64,000 nt of DNA from Dichomitus squalens LYAD-421 SS1 (taxonomy: Eukaryota > Basidiomycota > Agaricomycetes > Polyporales > Polyporaceae), in the NCBI RefSeq assembly GCF_000275845.1, contig NW_006766924.1, forward strand, positions 204,613 through 268,612, in the 5' to 3' direction. Below the pieces are notes generated by a model. The model worked only from the letters and a program-made list of their open reading frames with translations. It was not told the origin of the DNA and ran no database searches. The position numbers were made by a program, and so were the translations under genes. Positions 56,801-64,000 of this stretch are shown piece after piece. The stretch's first letter is position 1. Every line of letters begins with the position of its first letter.

Positions 56801-58307
56801 CGATGGCGCTGTCGATGTCACGAACCAGGGCATCGTCATCACCGGACCTGAACTTGACCAACTCGATGCCGCGCAGGTCGATCAGCTATGCAAGTACCAG
56901 GAGATCGTCTTCGCGCGTACGACCCCGGAGCAGAAGCTGAGAATCGTGAACGAGTTCAAGCGACGAGAGTGCATCGTGGCCATGACAGGCGACGGGGTGA
57001 ACGACGCGCCGTCCTTGAAGGCCGCTGACTGTGAGTCTCCGCATGTCGTTAGCGGCATATCGCAGAGTGCTTAGACAAGGTCTGTCAGGCGGTATCGCAA
57101 TGGGAGACGGCTCGGACGTGGCTCGCGAAGCTGCGGACATGGTGCTGCTGGACGACTTCTCGGCTATCATCGTCGCGCTCACATATGGCCGATTGGTTTT
57201 CGACAACCTCAAGAAGTCCGTCCTTTACCTTATACCAGCTGGAAGGCGAGTACTTAGATTGCACGATGCTCCTGTATCCGGATGTGCTGACAATACCATA
57301 GCTTCTCTGAGTTGGTGCCCATCTTGTCGAACGTTCTCATCGGCGTGCCTCAGCTGCTTAGTAACATCCAGTATGTGAAGTTGCCAGCAATCGAGGAAGC
57401 TATCATCTGACTACGATTTTATGATGTAGGATGATACTGATCTGCGTGGCCGTAAGTTTCGGCATATATTGATCGCGAACGGTTCCTTAACTCGTTCCTA
57501 GACGGATGTATTGCCCGCCCTGAGTCTCTGCTTGGAAAAACCGGAGACAGATATTCTCAAACGTCCGCCTCGGAATGTGAAAACCGAACACTTGGTCGAC
57601 TGGAGGTTGCTTCTACAAGCGTACGGTTTCCTCGGTATCCTTGAGGCGCTATGCGCGATGTCCATGTGAGTATGCAGTCAATAAGGCGCTTTGGCTTCTC
57701 TTCCTAATATGCTCGTTTTCACAGGTCGTTCTGGTACTTGCACCGCAACGGTGTCCCCTTTTCCAACCTCATCCTTGGGTTCGGCAATTGGCCAGGTCTG
57801 ACCGACGAGCTGCTGTTCAGGGCACAGAGCGTCAACTTCTTTACCCTTATCATGATGCAATGGGGGTAAGGTTATTGCAGGCCCCACAAGCTATTCTAGC
57901 TCATGGTTGTTCCCGTCAGGAACCTCTTCGCGACTCGAGGACGGAAGCTGAGCATTACGCAACACACGCCGATGTCGAATCCATGGGTTTTTGCTGGCGC
58001 GGCCGCGGCGTTGTGCATCGGGATCTTCTTCCACTACGTTCCGTGGTTGTGAGTCTGCGCTTTGACCTCACCTTTGCCGCAGCGCGGGCCTAATCCATCC
58101 ACTACAGCCACGGAGTGTTCCAGACACGTCCTGTGCCTGTAGAGTTTTTCTTCATCCCCCTTACCTTTGGGCTCGGTCTTCTGGTGTAAGTGCTCTCCTT
58201 CTGCGTCAAGGCAAGGCTAACATGATCGCTGCAATAGCTTGGACGAAGTGCGCAAGTTGATCGTCAGACGGTATCCGAAGAGTCTGCTGGCGAGGATTGC
58301 GTGGTGA
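53870..58307 (+). CDS. P-type cation ATPase, type II (Na,K-ATPase-like fungal ATPase)
   Basis: ATP-driven cation pump of the plasma or an inner membrane, closest by motif to fungal Na+/K+-type pumps. About 21 introns; all joins I checked keep frame. In order: acidic N-terminus, [17 protein letters not shown] (near M1-M2), actuator [22 protein letters not shown]3 [20 protein letters not shown]4 [20 protein letters not shown], phosphorylation motif [13 protein letters not shown], nucleotide site [28 protein letters not shown], hinge [37 protein letters not shown], and C-terminal helices ending [14 protein letters not shown]4 has Asp where most Na,K- and Ca-ATPases have Glu. One intron (57246-57301) is GC-AG. 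Likely works with the antiporter gene just upstream in Na+/K+ balance. Confidence 0.9.
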
Positions 58308-59613
58308 ACGATGATATAATGACACCTGCAATCTTACGACAACCACAACAGTAACTCAACATGTATTATATCCAGAAACAGCGATCTCATGTTCGAATTT
58401 CTATCGGGGAGCTTTCCTCAAGCACGGGGCGGTTACTGTGGCCAGGACCGCCTGGAGGGCCCTACCCTATCAGCACCTGGCACTTCAGTTATTGCTACCA
58501 GCACGCATGATCTCATCCAAATCACCGGGCGAAATGCTTCCGTACGTCGCCGATTCTCCGCGCTGATGAGCTTATGGCGAGCCAGACGGCGGCAGGCTCA
58601 CCAGGCAGGCCAGAATCCAAGACCGGACGACCGCGTGAACTTTGTCTGGCAGATGCGTGTTATACATTCCCCGTAAGGGATGGCAATGGCGATGAATTGT
58701 CCGTCAGAAAGGAAGATTTTGATACGTGTTCGACATTCGTCCTGTGCAGAGTGAGACGACGGTGACCTGTCGCCACCGATAGAGGAAGTAGAAGCATTGC
58801 ATTCCTCAAAAAGCAGGAAGGAATGGCTAGGCTATGATTCAGATCCCTCGAGAACGCATGTGAACACCACGGAGGGCAATGACCGTGAGAGGGATCCGAA
58901 GATCCATCTATGCTGACTTGCTCCGGACGTCCCACGCAGGCATGAACTCTTCCACTCGCTGTAGCAAAGTTTGTGGCGAATCCTGACAGATCTTTGGATA
59001 CATCAACATCACTACATGAAGCTGCTAGACAGCACAGAGCGCAAGCTCAAAACGAGGCCATTGTAGCAGAGGTGTTGCGCAATTGCTCATTATATGTCGT
59101 GAAGCCCGCCCACCGAGCTGAACGACAGCGTTCACGTACTGGCTATTGTGCGTCTGACTTGGCGGTGACCGATAGCCAAATTGTCCCAGTGGGAGGCGGG
59201 TCGATGCTCCCCAGTCCATGGGAGCGTGTGTGACCATCAGACGCGCCACAACGTCTTGAGAGGAAGCATACCCTTCTCTCGTCGCCCGATGCGATGCCTC
59301 GCGAGGTCGGCTGTGCGAAGGGCCTCCAAGGATGCTCATGTCCCGCGCTAGAGTCATAGCGACGATGTCCTAGACACGGAACACGGCGGACTTTGAGGAG
59401 AGGAGGGGAGTATAAGAAGGGCAAGGGGCTTCAGCCAGATGTCTCTGCAAGCAAACCGAGTCCACTGAGCAGAGGTGAGTCAGCAGATTCGAGCTCTCAG
59501 ATTCGTACTGTTAACATACCTGCGATGGAATACAGCTCAGTTTTATCCCGGTCCAGCCACTCCTTACATTTCCTTTTCTTTCACTTTCTTTGCCCCTTCT
59601 TACATCGTTGACG
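58308..59613. other. Intergenic region, no supported gene
   Basis: 3' flank of the ATPase and promoter of the 59.6 kb gene. A GTATAAGAAG stretch at about 59409 may be a TATA element. A short sequence at 58437-58465 recurs at 60789-60817. Confidence 0.45.
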
Positions 59614-60183
59614 ATGTCGAAGAAATGCAACCCTATCGGCCACATGCCCCACTTCTTCGTCGAACCCCACTCCGGCGTCACTGACGAGACGGTCCCCCAG
59701 ACCCCCGCAGAGCGCACGACATTCGATACCACCGCGCCCAGCGATCCCCACCACGCCGGAGGACCGAACGCTAGCGTAAATGCTACGCGTGACTCAACAC
59801 ATGTCCACCCAGAGCGGGTACATGCCCACAGCCACCCTCTTCTCCATTCGACTGGCGAGGACCACGCATCTCCCTCGTCCGAAACACGTCGGTATACACT
59901 CCGTATCGCGCCGGCATCATTATCGGGGGAGACAAGCACGTCGAATGTGCCTCCCACGCCAGTCAGCCCTCGCGCACTGCGTCGCTCTACACGTTCGGGA
60001 GGTCATTTCTCAGTCAGCGAGGACCGTGATGATGACGCACATGAAGGGATGGGCGACCTCTTGATGGAAGGAGGAATGTCATTCGGCGTCGCGACAGGCC
60101 ATCTCCTTGCCCCCTATTTCCAGATCGAGGAACCTTGTGCACAGGAGAGTGAGCATGATGACGAGGGCGAAGAGGATTCCTAG
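59614..60183 (+). CDS. Polar Ser/Thr/His-rich protein, function unknown
   Basis: Intronless, 189 residues from ATG 59614 (MSKKCNPIGHMPHFFVEPH). No domain is recognised. Composition is disordered: Thr/Pro runs (TVPQTPAERTT), a His-rich patch (STHVHPERVHAHSHPLL), Ser-rich mid part (NVPPTPVSPRALRRSTRSGGHF) and an acidic end (SEHDDEGEEDS). A short hydrophobic stretch, MSFGVATGHLLAPYF, is the only ordered-looking part. A pyrimidine-rich leader directly before the ATG and a possible TATA about 200 bp upstream support a real transcript. Could be a regulator, but nothing in the sequence says so. Confidence 0.5.
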   Translation: MSKKCNPIGHMPHFFVEPHSGVTDETVPQTPAERTTFDTTAPSDPHHAGGPNASVNATRDSTHVHPERVHAHSHPLLHSTGEDHASPSSETRRYTLRIAPASLSGETSTSNVPPTPVSPRALRRSTRSGGHFSVSEDRDDDAHEGMGDLLMEGGMSFGVATGHLLAPYFQIEEPCAQESEHDDEGEEDS

Positions 60184-61716
60184 AGGTGCCCGAAGAAAAA
60201 CCGCATCAGGGTGCAGCACGTTTCCTGTATCTATTGTCTATTCAGCTGTAGCGGTAGATTGGAATGTATGGTAGAGTTCGGGTGCACAATGCCCTAGCCT
60301 GAGCTGCCAAAGAAGTCGAGTGCCCGTGTGACACCAAGCAGACGCAAGACACGACATAATGTTGTGAAAACGCGTCGCCGATAGTCACGACGCTGTCCTG
60401 CCCGTACCTATGCAAGGTCCAGAGTCGCGTCGTAGTCATCGTAATATCGAAGACGCACGGCTGTAGCCCCGGCGGATACGCGGTATGCTGCGGTAATCGT
60501 CTTTGACTAGACTGGCAGTTCGCGGCCAGCGGCACATCGGCATAGGCAGTATTCTCGACGATGGGTAGAGGGCCCTGTCTCTATGGATGAGTAGCGAGGC
60601 TAAGACACTTGCTATGCAACGTACCTGGCTCGGCTGCTATAAATCTATTCCTGGGTGAAATCTTGAAGTGTTCGAGTCGGTCTTGTTGGAATGTTACTGA
60701 ACTACGTAACAGGAAAGACCAAAGCGCGCGGAATTTTCTGCGCCCGGAGGGCGCACTTGACCGTTCAGCGCTGATTACATCTCCCAGTCGTGGCCAGGAC
60801 CGCCCGGAGGGCCATACACTAGTATGTACATATACTAGGGGAAAAGACGGTAGCCATTCCACAGCGAGTCAAGACAGGGGTTTCATGACGATGCAGTTGA
60901 ACTGTGCGAGCAAAGCCTGCATAGCGCTGCTTGGGCTTGAAAGTTCGAGCGGAGCAACTCAAGGAGCGCACATGCGAATGGAAGCCACCCACGGAAGAAG
61001 GGGGGGACGGGCTCTTCCTCATCGCAAAGAACCGTCGGCTTCGAACATACAAGCCAGTCAGTTATCTACCTGACTCGCATGGTGAGCGAGAAGTTGCTAC
61101 CTCCGCGATCTGTTCTGCTGTGTCATTTACATAGTCCGCCACTTAGACGCCCTGTGCCGAAAGCCAGGTCATCCACCGACTTTCGATGCAGACCCGCATT
61201 GAATCGCTTCCGACTCTCTACCCTGCGGAAGTAAGACAAACGATGGAAAGCTTCCAACCACGTTGTGCATGCGTTCTTTCTGACTCGACGAGACCTGAAC
61301 ACAGCGCGCGAAGGCGGGCGCGAGCCCGCCCGAAGCGTCGCGTATGCCTCAGCAGAGGCAGAATTCACCATAGAATCCCCTTTTGGATCGCGCTGGCAAG
61401 GCGAACCAGGGTCTCCGCGTTATATCGGACTCTGAGTGTCTCCGATCGGGCTTGATGCTAACTGTGCCTTTGCAGCAACTTATCGCAATTCGCCTTCCAT
61501 GCCGCCAGCCGTGACGACGCGTACGAAACGCTTGTGTCCACGAGTTGTTGGCCGTGCAGACGCGTGCACTCACCTCAATGTCCGATACTCTGTGTGGCCC
61601 GCAGTACTTAACCAATTGCTCGGGTCATACTATGCACAATCACGCCTCAAACTCACTAACTCACCGCACCTCGCACTAGTTGGCAATCCAACACTGTGCC
61701 AGCATCTACTAACCAC
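60184..61716. other. Intergenic region, no supported gene
   Basis: About 1.5 kb with short frames only. Carries the second copy of the short repeat noted at 58437. Confidence 0.45.
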
Positions 61717-62718
61717 ATGCCATCCCTCGCTGTCGTTCGCGCCGCAAATGCCGCATTTTCCCCTTCCTATCTTCCCGTCGCCGTCTTCGTAGGCGGAACC
61801 GCCGGCATTGGTAGAGCCACCGCGCAGGCCTTCGCCCGTTACACCAAGGGCAACGCGCACATCGTCATCGTCGGGCGAAACAAGGCCGCTGCCCAGTCCC
61901 TCATCGCGTCCTTCCCCAAGCCCACCGCGCCAGAGGCCAAGCACGAGTTCGTCGCGTGCGAGGACGCCGCGCTCATGCGCAACGTCCGCGCGGCGACGTC
62001 GACGCTCCTCGCGCGGCTTCCGAAGATCAACTTCCTCGTCCTCTCCGCGGGCTTCATGAGCTTCAAGGGGCGCGACGAGACCGACGAGGGCATCGACCGC
62101 AGGCTCGGGCTGCACTACTACGCACGCTGGAAGTTCATCTACGATCTCCTCCCGCTCCTCAGTAAGGCAAAGGAGGCGGGCGAGGACGCGAAGGCGCTCT
62201 CGGTGCTCGGAGCCGGCGTCGGCGGGACCGTGATCGACGTGAACAACCTCGGCCTGAAGAAGAACTATCTCAGGTCAAATCCTGGTGGCACGGGCCCAGC
62301 TTACACTGACTTGATGATGCAGGTGCGGATGATTCCTCTGTCGGCGGTTGTTCGCTCGTGAAATCCATGTGTTTTCCAGTCATATGCTGAACAGAACCCG
62401 GACCTGTCCTTCATTCACACCTTCCCGGGAGCCGTCCGCAGCGAGCTGCTCGCGCGGTCGCATTGGACGATGCGTGTGCTCAATCCTGTCCTGCTTGGGC
62501 TCTTCTATCCCCTCACGGTTTCTCCGGAGGACTGTGCAGAGTACACGCTCTACGCGTTGTTGCAGGCCCGTCCCGGCGTCTCGCGGAACAACAGCAAGGG
62601 TGACAATATCGGGCGGTCCCCGTTATGGGACGCTACAGATGTGCGGATGCGTCTCTGGGAGCACACGCAGGGAGAGGTAGAGGGTGCACTTGTGAGGCGG
62701 GATGCGACGGGCGCATAG
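61717..62718 (+). CDS. Short-chain dehydrogenase/reductase-like protein
   Basis: NAD(P)-binding Rossmann-fold protein, probably an oxidoreductase. Exons 61717-62322 and 62380-62718 (intron GTGCGG...CCAG) give 314 residues. Seen: cofactor motif VGGTAGIGRATA (TGxxxGIG type, with GGT), strand IVIVGRNKAAA, FLVLSAGFMSF (NAG-like position), and a reductase-like layout HYYARWKFIYDLLPLL, SVLGAGVGG, AYTDLMMQ, HTFPGAVRSELL. The classical Tyr-x-x-x-Lys is not evident; the Tyr in AYTDLMM has no matching Lys. This fits a divergent SDR group common in mushroom-forming fungi. Start at ATG 61717; the frame is open upstream from a GTG but without family features. Confidence 0.75.
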
Positions 62719-64000
62719 AGTGTGGGGCTCACATAGTAGGTCTTAGATCTTTGGCTCTCATCAGTCTCCGACTACATCATTCATTGCTCTAGTTGTATAT
62801 CACGCCCTGACACAGACGTTACAATTCAAAATGGGGCTGCCGAAGTGTATATGCCCAACTCCATACTTAGCATGCAGCGCAAGCAATCGTTTGCCGCTTC
62901 ACATTCTGGCAGCTATCACGACGGGCATTGGCCAATGCCCCGGACCCAAACTGGGACAGAGAAATGGCCTGGGAATGGATGCCTGTCACAGGTCATGCCC
63001 AGTGAAAACTTACATGGGTTTAGCTGTTTTACATCGGCGAAAGTTGTGTAAGAGCGGATGAGGTCAGGAGGTCTCGATTTGAATTGGATGGACCATTTTA
63101 AGCGCTCAATGCATGTCTCCAATTGACCTTACCGTGACCAGATCGGACGTGTGTGTCCTTACACTAGTTAGTGACGTCGACGTGTCTCTCACTTGTTCCT
63201 AACATGTCTATAAGGTCTCTGTAATACATCATTTGTGCTAATGAACTAGCGGGCGTGCCCTTTAGGCCAGCCTCCCCAGGTGTTGCTGTTCACCCCTACT
63301 CTGAAGACCGCAAACTTCTACAATCCTCCAACCCACATCACCACTCCCGCTGATGTTGTCGTGCTCACCACCCCCCATCATCCCGCATTCCCCATTTGTC
63401 CCTAGACTCAAGGAGTAAGGCGAGAGGGCGAGGGCGAGGAGGAGTAAGACGCAAGGAGGTGTTGGACGCGAGGAGCGGTACGCTTACCAACATCCGCATT
63501 GCATTTTTCCCGCCAGTTTCCCCCCTTCCCTCCATTTTGATCACTTCTTTCCCAGTGAAGAGGAATGTTTCCTAATCACACCTCCTCTGCATTCGCGCTC
63601 TTCCCCTTTTGTTGGCATCGATCGCTCTCTCCTCGGCGAGGATATGATGTCATGCCCTTCAGGTGCCGATGTTCGGATTCACTTGGTGCACATTCTGTCC
63701 CTTTATCCACTACGTCTATCATCTCTATCCCCTCGTTTGCGAGTCATCTCCTGTTGAACTTGGACTTATCCGGTCCGGACTACACGAGGCTATGCGTCTC
63801 CTAGCGCTTAGCTGTAGTCGCTTATGTAGTATGTTACCATATTTGGGACTCTCTGCTCGTGTACTATAGCTATGCTTCCGGACTCTTCTGGTACTGTCTA
63901 GGACAATCCGTACTACTCCAGAACGGTCTAGACAGGTCTATGCCTTACTCATCTCTTACTCATCCTATGGTGCGATACGTCGCAATTCTTTCACCATCGT
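62719..64000. other. Right-edge region, no supported gene
   Basis: 1.3 kb without a recognisable exon. A G/A-rich stretch (63415-63475) and pyrimidine-rich DNA (63485-63610) could be the 5' flank of a gene starting beyond the window. Confidence 0.4.

Overview
This is about 64 kb of a filamentous basidiomycete genome, most likely Agaricomycetes and possibly Polyporales. Three things point there: introns are dense, nearly all 45-75 bp long and GT-AG; coding exons are GC-rich; and several proteins belong to families I associate with mushroom-forming fungi (an APH-fold kinase, a single-pass TGLEGMP-type membrane protein, and a Zn2Cys6 regulator carrying the RGPPKGYI motif). Most coding regions are broken by introns, so the gene models below were spliced by eye. 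Exon phases were summed, and for most models they close without a frame error. Family assignments come from recognised motifs, not from searches.

Left part (1-18.3 kb): a 5'-truncated Sec7/PH Arf-exchange-factor-like gene (+), a single-pass membrane protein (+), a 24-exon Zn2Cys6/Fungal_trans transcription factor (+), a SIRT5-type sirtuin (-), a GTPase fragment followed by an APH-like kinase (+), and an unrecognised spliced gene ending in a minisatellite-coded tail (+).

Middle part (18.8-28.2 kb): three minus-strand genes. These are a concentrative nucleoside transporter with six GATAAG sites upstream, a DCAF7/WDR68-type WD40 protein, and an MFS sugar porter with a TATA box and a C5G hexanucleotide array upstream.

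A gene-poor, relic-rich stretch follows (28-41.5 kb). It holds two intact paralogous alpha/beta-hydrolases, a decayed third copy, and a small Cys-rich gene, all on the minus strand. Next come a small conserved minus-strand gene (41.6-42.3 kb), an Apq12-like nuclear-pore biogenesis protein (43.3-44.2 kb), and more gene-poor DNA with a 355-bp TIR element flanked by TA.

Right part (48.6-62.7 kb): mitochondrial pyruvate carrier subunit MPC2 with a decayed copy of its last exon downstream, then a plasma-membrane-type Na+/H+ antiporter and a type II (Na,K-ATPase-like) P-type ATPase head to tail, which together look like a cation-homeostasis pair. An unrecognised Ser/Thr/His-rich protein and a short-chain dehydrogenase-like protein complete the set.

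I did not find an obviously new defence, biosynthetic or mobile system. The best leads are a Sec7 domain whose glutamic finger appears to be His, several micro-exons (5-20 nt) and three likely GC-AG introns, the GATA-site cluster before the nucleoside transporter, and the hydrolase/Cys-rich island.
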